The translations under genes were made by a program, and so were the position numbers. Below the pieces are notes generated by a model, which was not told where the DNA came from, ran no database searches, and was given only the letters and a program-made list of their open reading frames with translations. From Sinomicrobium sp. (GTDB lineage Bacteria; Bacteroidota; Bacteroidia; Flavobacteriales; Flavobacteriaceae): DNA of 64,000 nt. Below, in pieces: positions 1 through 7,825 of the stretch. Numbering within the stretch: the first letter of the stretch is position 1; each line of letters begins with the position of its first letter. The stretch covers positions 24,709 through 88,708 of the forward strand of contig JAJUFH010000010.1 in assembly GCA_029266035.1 (NCBI GenBank). The letters run 5' to 3'.

Positions 1-155
1 GTCTCCCAAAATTCGTTATAAAGCTGTTTTAAAGGGGAGTTGGCAAGCACAAGTCCCACTATCACTGCGAGAAATAGCATAATGCCTCCGGAGTGTTCGT
101 GATGTAAGAACCTGTGAATAGGAGCAAGTGTCCTGTCCAAAATATTTTTATGCAT
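1..155 (-). CDS. nhaA: NhaA-type Na+/H+ antiporter, N-terminal part (cut by window edge)
   Basis: The reverse strand from 155 encodes about 51 residues without a stop and runs off the left edge. The peptide has the NhaA N-terminal pattern: an amphipathic start with RFLHHEHSGG, then the first membrane helix and the LANSPL motif. NhaA is an inner-membrane antiporter that exchanges protons for sodium in pH and salt homeostasis. The ATG at 155-153 is the only sensible start. The ion-binding aspartates lie outside the window, so integrity of the gene cannot be judged. Confidence 0.8.
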   Translation of the reverse strand, partial: MHKNILDRTLAPIHRFLHHEHSGGIMLFLAVIVGLVLANSPLKQLYNEFWE

Positions 156-464
156 AGCAATATGTTTTTTTGACGTTTTATACCGGCTGAAATTTTGAAG
201 AAATACGCTCAAGACCCTTCTTGTCTTCTGCCAAGAGGACTAAAGTATTATTTTCTTTACAAACAGTACTTCCGTTTGATGTTAAAAATTGATTATCTCT
301 TATGTCCCAAAGTGATAAGAAGTTTTTTCTGCAAGAGTGCTGATAGACAATAAAATAGAGCTTGTTAAGACAGTGTTTTATATGGTTAGGACATCTGTTT
401 TTTTCCGAAAGTCGATCTCGCTTTGTCCTTTCGTATAAGAGTATGCGAAAAAATCAGTAAAAAC
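156..464. other. Intergenic stretch without recognisable gene
   Basis: About 300 bases upstream of nhaA. I see no convincing coding frame, RNA gene or perfect TAnnTTTG element in it. A 66-codon forward frame at 423-623 begins at TTG and resembles nothing I know. Confidence 0.5.
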
Positions 465-830
465 TCACCAGAAAATGTGATAGGGGTAAATCAGGGTGGT
501 AATCAAGTAGCTTTTGTCGGTTATACGATCAAAAGTAAAGCAGTTATAGTGCAAACAAACAACCGGAAATTCGGGATAGACAGCAAAGGTGAATTTATCC
601 GAAGTGTTTTTCCGACTCGTTAAGGGCTCCGTTCCTTTTCTGTATTCGTTCAGATGACAGTGGGAGGGAGTCTTCGTCTTAGTAGGCTTAGGCTTGCCCA
701 GGGATTCCTTGACCTCGATATTTTTTTTAACTAGGGGTACGTGGTCGCTACCCCGAAGTTTCTGGGGTGTGTTCAGAAAACAGAGCAGCAAGCCCGCAAC
801 CATTGCTATATTTTTTATCGAAGCCCACAT
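465..830 (-). CDS. Small hypothetical protein, possibly exported
   Basis: An ATG at 830 opens a 121-residue frame. The first 25 residues form a short basic start followed by a hydrophobic stretch (VAGLLLCFL), which could be a signal peptide. The rest is basic and polar (for example KPKPTKTKT) and I do not recognise a family. A perfect TATCTTTG element lies at 836-843, only five bases before the ATG, so the message could be leaderless or the true start could be further in. The C-terminal third looks less protein-like, and the frame may be a remnant. Nothing in the neighbourhood gives a role. Confidence 0.35.
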   Translation of the reverse strand: MWASIKNIAMVAGLLLCFLNTPQKLRGSDHVPLVKKNIEVKESLGKPKPTKTKTPSHCHLNEYRKGTEPLTSRKNTSDKFTFAVYPEFPVVCLHYNCFTFDRITDKSYLITTLIYPYHIFW

Positions 831-835
831 TGGGT

Positions 836-843
836 CAAAGATA
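836..843 (-). promoter_or_regulatory. -7 promoter element TATCTTTG
   Basis: Exact match to the Bacteroidota TAnnTTTG element on the reverse strand, five bases upstream of the ATG at 830. A transcript from here would start at about the start codon. Confidence 0.4.
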
Positions 844-1041
844 TGTTTTTTTTAAAATACGAAGGAAGCATAAAAAACATTGTTTTGTGATAAAAGTTTA
901 AAATGTACTAAAACCAAAACCTTATTTCAGAGAATATAAGTAAGTGATTTTCGGTGGAGTCTTTCAAAAAGATTATCTTTAACCCTTTGGAAAAACAGAT
1001 AGAATCTGGCGTTACAGGCAGTTCGTTCAATGATTTTGACC

Positions 1042-2028
1042 ATGGAAAGAGTATTGATTACCGGAGCAGCCGGGTTTATTGGTTCGCATTTGTGTGACCG
1101 TTTCGTGTCGCAGGGGTTTTATGTCATCGGAATGGATAACCTCATCACCGGAGATATGGGAAATATTTCTCATTTGCTTCCGCTGGAGAATTTTGAGTTC
1201 CACCATCACGACGTGACCAAGTTTGTCCATATCCCGAGTTCCCTCGATTACATATTGCATTTTGCATCCCCGGCTAGTCCCATAGACTACCTCAAAATTC
1301 CTATACAAACGCTAAAGGTGAGTTCTCTCGGGATTCACAACCTGCTCGGACTGGCCAAAGACAAACAGGCCAGAATACTCATCGCGTCGACTTCCGAAGT
1401 GTATGGCGATCCCTTGGTACATCCGCAGTCGGAAGATTATTACGGCAATGTCAACACCATAAGTCCGAGAGGGGTATACGACGAAGCTAAGCGTTTTCAG
1501 GAATCGATGACCATGGCCTATCATCGCTTTCACGGGGTAGAGACTCGTATAGCGAGAATATTTAACACCTATGGCCCCCGTATGAGGCTCAACGACGGTC
1601 GGGTAATCCCGGCTTTTATGGGACAAGCTCTCAGAGGTGAAGACCTCACGGTTTTTGGCGACGGTTCGCAAACCCGATCATTCTGTTATATAGACGATCA
1701 GGTGGAAGGGCTTTACCGCTTGTTGTTCAGTGACTACAGTGATCCAATAAATATAGGGAACCCGGAGGAAATTACAATTAAAGAGTTTGCCGAAGAAATT
1801 GTAAAACTTACCGCTACCAGGCAGGGCATAGTGTATCGCCCATTGCCTAAGGACGACCCAAAGCAACGCCAGCCCGATATTGATAGAGCTCGTAAATTAT
1901 TGCAATGGGAACCGAAAGTAGATAGGGTAGAAGGTATGCGACGTACCTACGAATACTTTAAAAAACTCTCACCCGAAGAACTGTACAAAAAGGAGCACAA
2001 GGATTTTTCGTCACATATAAAACGGTAG
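1042..2028 (+). CDS. UDP-glucuronate decarboxylase (UDP-xylose synthase type)
   Basis: Extended short-chain dehydrogenase of 328 residues. It opens with the Rossmann NAD-binding motif GAAGFIGSH, carries the UXS-typical FASPASP segment, the catalytic serine (STSEVYG) and YDEAK (Tyr-x3-Lys), followed by [11 protein letters not shown] and [14 protein letters not shown]. Family members oxidise UDP-glucuronate to a 4-keto intermediate, decarboxylate it and reduce it to UDP-xylose. The next genes are for surface polysaccharide, so the sugar probably goes into an envelope glycan. I chose the ATG at 1042 because the family starts within a few residues of RVLITG; the in-frame ATG at 1030 would add four residues. 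Confidence 0.87.
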   Translation: MERVLITGAAGFIGSHLCDRFVSQGFYVIGMDNLITGDMGNISHLLPLENFEFHHHDVTKFVHIPSSLDYILHFASPASPIDYLKIPIQTLKVSSLGIHNLLGLAKDKQARILIASTSEVYGDPLVHPQSEDYYGNVNTISPRGVYDEAKRFQESMTMAYHRFHGVETRIARIFNTYGPRMRLNDGRVIPAFMGQALRGEDLTVFGDGSQTRSFCYIDDQVEGLYRLLFSDYSDPINIGNPEEITIKEFAEEIVKLTATRQGIVYRPLPKDDPKQRQPDIDRARKLLQWEPKVDRVEGMRRTYEYFKKLSPEELYKKEHKDFSSHIKR

Positions 2029-2085
2029 CACTTCGCAACGAAAGTTGCAGATTGGCATCTTTGAATAAGAGTAAAACCTCAACAC

Positions 2086-3435
2086 ATGAAATACAAGGCA
2101 GGTCGATATTCTATGTATATCAAACCCGTAAATTATATAATGGATTTGGCGATTATCAATGTGTTGGCCATGATATTGCCCATTAATTTTGTAAACCCTT
2201 TCCTCTTTCATACTTACCTGAGTCTGTCGTGGATAGTGATTTCACTGAAGACAGAGTTTTATGAGGTACAGCGATACGCTAAACTCACCAGGGTACTCAG
2301 CCTTATATTTCAGCAATTCGTGTTCTTTTTTCTTGTGTTGTATGCCTTTATCGGCTTTTTTAAGCAGCCCAATATGAGCCGACTTACTTTGGCAGAATTC
2401 TTTGCGCTAAATTTTGTGGTTATATCTGCTCTTAAAATATTTACCTATATACTTTTATTGCGATATCGTGCCTTTTTTAAAGGAAATACCCGCCGTGTGG
2501 TCGTTTTGGGAGACAATAAGAAAACAGAGCAATTGATAGAGGTCTTTAACTCTCGACTGGAGTTTGGATACGATTTTAAAAAACAATTTTCTCTAGATGG
2601 AGGCGATGAACTATTCGACCTTTACAACTATGTGATTGATAAGGATATAGACGAGATCTATTGTTCTGTTGCCGAAATAGGCGATAGGGAGATGTTGGAG
2701 TTGATAGATTTTGCCGACAACAACATGAAACAGCTGAAGTTTATACCTGACAACAAGAATATTTTTGCCAAGAAACTCAAATTTGAATATTACGATTATA
2801 TCCCAATACTTTCGCTGAGAGACATCCCTCTCGAAGACACTCTAAATGCTTTTGTAAAGCGTTTTTTCGATCTGGTTTTTTCGGGTGCAGTTATCGTATG
2901 TGTGCTCTCTTGGCTCACTCCTCTGTTGGCGCTAATCATAAAACTGGAATCGAAGGGGCCTGTTTTTTTTCGCCAGCGCAGGCACGGCGTCAATTCGAGA
3001 GAGTTCTACTGCTATAAGTTTCGCTCTATGACCATGGGTGAGGATGCCGATAAAAAGCAGGCCACTAAGGGGGATATGAGGATTACGAGAGTAGGTAGGT
3101 TTATCAGAAGAACCAGTATAGACGAGCTCCCACAGTTTTACAATGTTTTCCTAGGGCAAATGTCGGTAGTAGGACCGAGGCCTCATATGGTAAAACACAC
3201 CAATCTTTACGGCCAACAAATCGACAAGTATATGGTGCGTCATTTTGTAAAACCGGGAATTACCGGTTTGGCCCAAACAAGGGGTTACCGAGGGGAAATT
3301 GAAACGGAAACGGATATTGTAAATCGAGTGAAGTTTGACATATTTTACATAGAGAACTGGTCGCTTGCTCTGGATATAAAAATTATAGGGCAAACTGTTC
3401 TCAACGCCATCAGGGGTGAAGAAAAGGCATATTGA
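2086..3435 (+). CDS. Exopolysaccharide biosynthesis polyprenyl glycosylphosphotransferase (WcaJ-like)
   Basis: A 449-residue membrane protein. The N-terminal half has four or five hydrophobic helices and a CoA-binding-like soluble region (VVVLGDNKKTE). The C-terminal bacterial sugar transferase domain starts around residue 260 with a membrane segment, then the basic FFRQRRHGVN motif, KFRSM, DELPQFYNV and VVGPRPHM. Such enzymes move a sugar 1-phosphate from a nucleotide sugar to undecaprenyl phosphate at the inner membrane, starting a polysaccharide repeat unit. It follows the UDP-xylose-type gene by 57 bases, and the two fit one transcript. Confidence 0.9.
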   Translation: MKYKAGRYSMYIKPVNYIMDLAIINVLAMILPINFVNPFLFHTYLSLSWIVISLKTEFYEVQRYAKLTRVLSLIFQQFVFFFLVLYAFIGFFKQPNMSRLTLAEFFALNFVVISALKIFTYILLLRYRAFFKGNTRRVVVLGDNKKTEQLIEVFNSRLEFGYDFKKQFSLDGGDELFDLYNYVIDKDIDEIYCSVAEIGDREMLELIDFADNNMKQLKFIPDNKNIFAKKLKFEYYDYIPILSLRDIPLEDTLNAFVKRFFDLVFSGAVIVCVLSWLTPLLALIIKLESKGPVFFRQRRHGVNSREFYCYKFRSMTMGEDADKKQATKGDMRITRVGRFIRRTSIDELPQFYNVFLGQMSVVGPRPHMVKHTNLYGQQIDKYMVRHFVKPGITGLAQTRGYRGEIETETDIVNRVKFDIFYIENWSLALDIKIIGQTVLNAIRGEEKAY

Positions 3436-3446
3436 TAGGTTCTGTG

Positions 3447-3454
3447 TATCTTTG
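3447..3454 (+). promoter_or_regulatory. -7 promoter element TATCTTTG for DUF4254-GT9
   Basis: Perfect TAnnTTTG about 65 bases before the DUF4254 start, in the gap after the sugar transferase gene. It suggests that the DUF4254 and GT9 genes have their own promoter. Confidence 0.45.
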
Positions 3455-3517
3455 CCCCAAAAACGAAATTAAATTCGCTCAAAAAGGGTGTCCCTAAAGA
3501 GATGAGAGGTTTTCTTA

Positions 3518-4144
3518 ATGAATAAAAACACAACTATGGATTTCAGTGCATTGGCCTATGCCATTTTTGAAGAAAGCATACACAAATATCACGAACTGGA
3601 CGATGTATATCAGCCTTTTGTAAACCCCTATCCCAAAGACAAGATAGAACATTTGTTGTATCGCAAAAACTGGATAGATACCGTACAATGGCACTACGAA
3701 GATATCATTCGTGACCCGGATATCGACCCGGTTAATGCCCTTGACTTGAAAAGGAAAATCGATGCCTCCAACCAAGACCGTACCGATACTGTAGAGTACA
3801 TAGACAGTTATTTCCTAGACAAATACAAAAATGTTTCCCCTGTGCCCAATGCTACCATCAATTCGGAAAGCCCTGCTTGGGCTATAGATAGGCTGTCTAT
3901 ATTAGCCCTCAAAATATACCACATGGATGAGGAGGCGCGTAGGGAAGATGCCTCCGAAGAACACCAGGCGAAATGTCGCGAAAAGCTTCAAGTCTTGCTG
4001 GAACAACGAAAAGATCTCTCTACTGCAATAGATCAGCTTTTGGATGATATTGGCAGTGGAAAGAAATATATGAAAGTGTACAAACAGATGAAAATGTACA
4101 ACGACGAGGAGCTTAATCCTGTGTTGTACCAAGGTAAAAAATAA
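3518..4144 (+). CDS. DUF4254 domain-containing protein
   Basis: A 208-residue soluble, mostly helical protein matching the Bacteroidota DUF4254 family as I know it: FEESIHKYHE near the start, the conserved NWIDTVQWHYEDIIRDP segment, then DLKRKIDASNQDRTD. It has no signal peptide or membrane helix. The function of the family is not established; it usually sits beside glycosyltransferases of LPS or polysaccharide synthesis, as here (GT9 begins 24 bases downstream). The start could also be the ATG at 3536, where homologues tend to begin. Confidence 0.85.
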   Translation: MNKNTTMDFSALAYAIFEESIHKYHELDDVYQPFVNPYPKDKIEHLLYRKNWIDTVQWHYEDIIRDPDIDPVNALDLKRKIDASNQDRTDTVEYIDSYFLDKYKNVSPVPNATINSESPAWAIDRLSILALKIYHMDEEARREDASEEHQAKCREKLQVLLEQRKDLSTAIDQLLDDIGSGKKYMKVYKQMKMYNDEELNPVLYQGKK

Positions 4145-4168
4145 GGACTTTCCCGAAAAATCCGAAAG

Positions 4169-5254
4169 GTGAATACGCACTCGTCTCCCCCGAAAAAAAG
4201 ATCTCCTCACAGCGAGACTCCGCGGCTTCTAGTCATAAGAATGTCGGCTATGGGCGATGTGTCTATGACAGTACCAGTGCTTATGAGTCTGTTGCGTCAA
4301 TATCCTGATCTGGAAATCACCGTGCTTTCGAGAGGATTTTTCAAACCTTTGTTTAAAGGGATTCCTAGGCTTAGTTTCTACGAGGCTGATATCAGAGGAA
4401 GACACAAAGGGGTATTCGGACTTTACCGCCTGTACCGGGAACTAAAAAAAACGGGTATCAGTGCTGTAGCCGACATCCATAACGTACTTCGAAGTAATGT
4501 GCTCAAAATCTTTTTTCGCATATCCGGCTTTCCCGTAGTACAAATAGACAAGGGACGAAAGGACAAAAAAGCACTTACCCGTTTTCGAAACAAGATCTTT
4601 AAACCTCTTAAAACCACTCATCAACGCTATGCTGATGTCTTTGGAAAGCTGGGGTATGAAATAGATATGGAGCAGGTGGTTTTCAGATCGAAGGAAACAC
4701 TGAAGGAGGCCGTACTTGCTAAGATGGGTTTGAACGGAAGAGAGATGGAACGGAATAAAGTTATCGGAATAGCTCCTTTTGCTGCTTTTAGTGGAAAAAT
4801 GTACCCTCTGGATTTGATGGAAAAGGTGATTGCTACACTGAATCAGGACGGTTGTAATGTACTGCTTTTCGGAGGGGGAGAGAAAGAGATAAAAATACTC
4901 AGACAGCTAGAAGAGCGCTACCGCAATGTGGTCAATGTGGCTGGGAAATTGTCTTTTCAAGAGGAGCTACAACTCATCTCAAATCTCGATGTTATGGTAG
5001 CTATGGACAGCGGTAATGCGCATCTGGCTGCCATGTACGGAGTAAAGACCATAACGCTTTGGGGAGTTACACACCCTTATACCGGTTTTTATCCCATAGG
5101 ACAAGCGGAGACCAATGCCCTTCTTTCAGACAGGAAAGCATATCCGTTCATTCCTACTTCGGTGTACGGCAAAACGGTTCCTGAAGGCTATGAAGAGGTA
5201 ATGCGTACCATAAGTCCGGAGTCGGTCGTAGCAAAAGTTCACAAGCTGGTTTAA
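4169..5254 (+). CDS. Glycosyltransferase family 9 (heptosyltransferase-like)
   Basis: 361 residues from a GTG start. The N-terminal Rossmann half begins with LLVIRMSAMGDVSMTVPVL, the typical GT9 opening. The C-terminal half has GIAPFAAFSGKMYPL, LLFGGGEKE and the donor-site region VAMDSGNAHLAA, followed by TLWGVTHPYTGF. GT9 enzymes transfer heptose or related sugars to the LPS core at the inner face of the membrane. The GTG leaves an unusually basic 18-residue lead; the ATG at 4241 would cut into the first strand and is unlikely. Its 3' end faces the AI-2E permease gene with only 10 bases between them. Confidence 0.87.
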   Translation: MNTHSSPPKKRSPHSETPRLLVIRMSAMGDVSMTVPVLMSLLRQYPDLEITVLSRGFFKPLFKGIPRLSFYEADIRGRHKGVFGLYRLYRELKKTGISAVADIHNVLRSNVLKIFFRISGFPVVQIDKGRKDKKALTRFRNKIFKPLKTTHQRYADVFGKLGYEIDMEQVVFRSKETLKEAVLAKMGLNGREMERNKVIGIAPFAAFSGKMYPLDLMEKVIATLNQDGCNVLLFGGGEKEIKILRQLEERYRNVVNVAGKLSFQEELQLISNLDVMVAMDSGNAHLAAMYGVKTITLWGVTHPYTGFYPIGQAETNALLSDRKAYPFIPTSVYGKTVPEGYEEVMRTISPESVVAKVHKLV

Positions 5255-5264
5255 ATTCGATTTG

Positions 5265-6404
5265 TCAGGAAGGAGGTTTCGATTCCTCTGCGTCGTTTTC
5301 CTCCAGCTTTTTTTCCGCTTTTTTCTTTTGCCTCAGCGTCAGTAAATGCCTCTTATCAGGCTCGCTGAGCAGAAAGCCGTAGGGTTGTGCCTGTGGAATA
5401 ATATCGAAAATAACTTTCAGCATAGCCAGCAGCGGCAGGGCGAGTATCATACCCATCAGACCGAAGAGCATACCGCCCAAAAAAAGAGATAGCAGAGAGA
5501 CTAAGGGATTGAGACTCACCTTGCTCCCTACAATGTTTGGCGTTATAAAATTGCCCTCTAAGGTCTGTACGATCTGAAACCATATCACAACCCCGGCAGC
5601 ATACCAGCTGCTGTCTTTGGTAGCCAGGGCAAACAGAGCGGGAATAATAGACCCTATAAAAATCCCGATATAGGGAAAGATGGTCAGTAAGGCGGCAAAA
5701 ACACCAAAAAACCAAGCGTATTCTATCCCTAGAATATACAGACCTATAGTGTTGAGTATGGCTACAATACCCATAACGGTAACCAGCCCTGTCAGATAGC
5801 TCTTAAGCACGAAATAAATCTTTTCCAGTCCCTCTTCTACAAGCTTTTTAGGAGTAGACGAAAAGACCCGGAAACAAAATTCCCTGAAAAAGGAGCGGTA
5901 ATAGAGGAAAAAGAAAATCATAATAGGAATCAGAACGGCCGATGACAGCGAGTTGCCAATGGAACTCAGCGTTTTTGTGAGTGAACTCCCAATACCAGAC
6001 ATGCTGTCGGACAGTTTTTCTTTGCCCTGAGCTACTAGTTCGTATGAAGAGACGTGCAGCTTGTCGGAAAGCCAGACGAGTAGTTTGTCGGCCACACCTT
6101 GTATTTTGCTTGCTATGTCAGCGGCGTTGTTGCCTATGTTTATGGTTTGTGATATCAGGAGATACCCCACCCCAAGAACCACTGATAAACCTATTATCAG
6201 TGAGAAAACAGAAGCCCAGGCTCTAGCCACACCTATATTCTCTAGCCTCCGGCATAAGGGGTAAAGTAGAACAGAGAAAATGATCGAAAACAGTATGGGC
6301 ACAATAATACTCTGTAGCGTGTAGCAGATAAATACAATCAATACCAGCATCAGTAGAGTAGATGAGATATCGGAGCTAATATTTTTTTTGAAGGTGTTTT
6401 TCAT
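5265..6404 (-). CDS. AI-2E family transporter (permease)
   Basis: A 379-residue polytopic protein. There are two N-terminal helices, a soluble loop (residues about 70-150), then a run of helices including GIEYAWFFGVFAALLTIFPYIG and the conserved NFITPNIVGSKV and LNPLVSLLSLFLGG segments of the family. The C-terminus is charged (KKKAEKKLEEND). Family members include TqsA-like exporters of signalling molecules and sodium/proton-linked proteins, so a substrate cannot be assigned. It is monocistronic, with a perfect -7 element 33 bases upstream. Confidence 0.88.
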   Translation of the reverse strand: MKNTFKKNISSDISSTLLMLVLIVFICYTLQSIIVPILFSIIFSVLLYPLCRRLENIGVARAWASVFSLIIGLSVVLGVGYLLISQTINIGNNAADIASKIQGVADKLLVWLSDKLHVSSYELVAQGKEKLSDSMSGIGSSLTKTLSSIGNSLSSAVLIPIMIFFFLYYRSFFREFCFRVFSSTPKKLVEEGLEKIYFVLKSYLTGLVTVMGIVAILNTIGLYILGIEYAWFFGVFAALLTIFPYIGIFIGSIIPALFALATKDSSWYAAGVVIWFQIVQTLEGNFITPNIVGSKVSLNPLVSLLSLFLGGMLFGLMGMILALPLLAMLKVIFDIIPQAQPYGFLLSEPDKRHLLTLRQKKKAEKKLEENDAEESKPPS

Positions 6405-6436
6405 AAACGAAGGGAATGACTTGATAGGTCTTTTAC

Positions 6437-6444
6437 CAAATATA
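6437..6444 (-). promoter_or_regulatory. -7 promoter element TATATTTG for the AI-2E permease
   Basis: Perfect TAnnTTTG on the reverse strand, 32 bases before the ATG at 6404. Confidence 0.5.
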
Positions 6445-6537
6445 AATAAAAATGCCGCAGCTCGCGCTTAATCCCCTAGATATCTTCTGTCGGCGAATTG
6501 ATTTTAGTGTAAAGCGATGTTATAACCTCTCAGAAAA

Positions 6538-6581
6538 ACAAGAAAAACACAAGAGGAGCGGACATCACGGCCTGCTCCTCT
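6538..6581 (-). terminator. Terminator of the YtxH-holin-DUF6327 operon
   Basis: Reverse strand: an 8-bp perfect stem (AGAGGAGC paired with GCTCCTCT, arms 6552-6559 and 6574-6581), followed by a T-rich run (TGTGTTTTTCTTG). It lies 19 bases past the stop of the last operon gene. Confidence 0.7.
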
Positions 6582-6599
6582 GGTATAATGGTCTGTTTT

Positions 6600-6803
6600 C
6601 TAACCAAACAGTTTCCTTGCTATTTTAAAGGTGAGGATTTTTTTTAGAACGACTCCGGTGGTTTTACCGAGGAGGTTCAAAAAACCCAGATCGTCTTTAA
6701 GGTAGTGATAGTTCAGTTTGATTTCTTCGCGAGCGATATCTTTCTGAAGGCGAAGCGCTTTTAGATCCTTGTCTACTTCTTCAAAGGAGGTGTATACTTT
6801 CAT
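6600..6803 (-). CDS. DUF6327 family protein
   Basis: A 67-residue basic protein starting MKVYTSFEEVD, then a helical heptad-like stretch (LKALRLQKDIAREEIKLN) and a hydrophobic C-terminus. It matches the small Bacteroidota DUF6327 family as I remember it, which commonly closes the YtxH/phage-holin operon. It starts 20 bases after the holin-like gene and is followed by a hairpin terminator. No biochemical role is known; co-expression with envelope or general stress genes is an inference from context. Confidence 0.7.
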   Translation of the reverse strand: MKVYTSFEEVDKDLKALRLQKDIAREEIKLNYHYLKDDLGFLNLLGKTTGVVLKKILTFKIARKLFG

Positions 6804-6823
6804 CCATATGGGTTTTAAACAAC

Positions 6824-7177
6824 TTAATCATTGTCCAGAAAATCCTTCGATGCTTTTACAAGTACCTTCCGTTCTATGGTTTTTCGGAAGCCGTAATAGA
6901 TGGCGATGGCAATGAGGATGTAAAAGCCTCCTAGAATCAGAAAACCCAGCCCCAGATTATCTAGCCATTTCCCAATAAACAGAGCAATTGCAAATGTAAT
7001 CAGTAACATGGCTCCAAAAAGGATTGCTCCAACGATCATAAAAGTAATCATCGAAGTGGCTCCTTTGGTAAACTTTTTAAAAACGCTGAGTTTAAAGTAT
7101 TCATACGTTTTTTCTATAAACTCTCGGGAGCTTTTATGCAGTTCTCCGGCGTTTTCAGAAATGTGATGTAGCGACAT
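6824..7177 (-). CDS. Phage holin family protein (superfamily III, Act_Hol_3-like)
   Basis: 117 residues: an amphipathic N-terminus (SSREFIEKTYEYFKL), then two strong membrane helices (around residues 43-65 and 73-95) and a basic tail. This is the chromosomal holin-like family found widely in bacteria, not a prophage lysis gene. There are no phage genes around it. It is the middle gene of a three-gene operon with YtxH and DUF6327, so a membrane role in stress is the likely context. Confidence 0.8.
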   Translation of the reverse strand: MSLHHISENAGELHKSSREFIEKTYEYFKLSVFKKFTKGATSMITFMIVGAILFGAMLLITFAIALFIGKWLDNLGLGFLILGGFYILIAIAIYYGFRKTIERKVLVKASKDFLDND

Positions 7178-7219
7178 GAAAAAGCATTGAATTTGGACAA
7201 ATATTTTCTCGTCCTGTTT

Positions 7220-7561
7220 CTATTTTGTAGTATTCTTCTGAAGTTTGGCGTTTTTTGCCCTCAATTCTTCCAGCTTGTCCTCTAGGGCTAGTAATACATC
7301 GTCGGCCTTATGACTCATAGATGAAAGCGTATCTTCTAGTTTACTCTCAAACTTTTCCCGAGCATCGGTAGCTTTTCCAGACAGTGTAGACTTCGCCACT
7401 TGAAGCTGTCGCTCCAGTTCTTTTTGAGTCTTTTTCGCTTTTTTATGTATTTTTTTTCGAGTATTAAGTCCTTTGTCGGGAGCATATAAAATACCTATGC
7501 CGGCTCCTATAGCCGCACCGGTTAATAATGCTAAAAGTGTTTGTCCTGTTTGCTGTGACAT
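7220..7561 (-). CDS. YtxH domain-containing protein
   Basis: 113 residues. One N-terminal glycine-rich hydrophobic segment (LLTGAAIGAGIGILYAPDKG), which is the YtxH signature, is followed by a long charged coiled-coil region. YtxH proteins are small general-stress proteins of unknown biochemical role. It is the first gene of the operon. A perfect -7 element at 7639-7646 would give a leader of about 70 bases. Confidence 0.85.
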   Translation of the reverse strand: MSQQTGQTLLALLTGAAIGAGIGILYAPDKGLNTRKKIHKKAKKTQKELERQLQVAKSTLSGKATDAREKFESKLEDTLSSMSHKADDVLLALEDKLEELRAKNAKLQKNTTK

Positions 7562-7638
7562 AATGTTTGGATTTTTAGATTAAAATTCAGTGAATTTCTA
7601 TAAACGGTATATAAGTTAGGCATTATGAGAGAATTTTA

Positions 7639-7646
7639 CAAATGTA
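7639..7646 (-). promoter_or_regulatory. -7 promoter element TACATTTG for the YtxH operon
   Basis: Perfect TAnnTTTG on the reverse strand, 77 bases upstream of the YtxH ATG. Confidence 0.45.
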
Positions 7647-7796
7647 TAGAGACATTTAATTCAATATTAACAATTTATCTCTGCTGTAATGATTCCAGAT
7701 TAAAGGAGTAGGTCGATTGTAGGAGTTGAGCTTATAGATAGTTTGTCAAATACAGGCTAAATTTGCTGTAGAAAAGTACCGCAGATCTAATTCTCC

Positions 7797-7804
7797 TATC
7801 TTTG
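7797..7804 (+). promoter_or_regulatory. -7 promoter element TATCTTTG for the sensor kinase
   Basis: Perfect TAnnTTTG 21 bases before the ATG at 7826. It overlaps a TTG codon at 7802 that would otherwise lengthen the reading frame, so it decides in favour of the ATG start. Confidence 0.6.
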
Positions 7805-7825
7805 CAGTATTCCAATTCACAGTAT

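Noticed and set aside
423..623. 66-codon forward frame in the first intergenic stretch
   Set aside because: TTG start, no recognisable family or promoter, and it overlaps a reverse frame with a better start signal.
6824..7177. Prophage, suggested by a holin-like gene
   Set aside because: It sits in the chromosomal YtxH/holin/DUF6327 operon, and no other phage gene is nearby.
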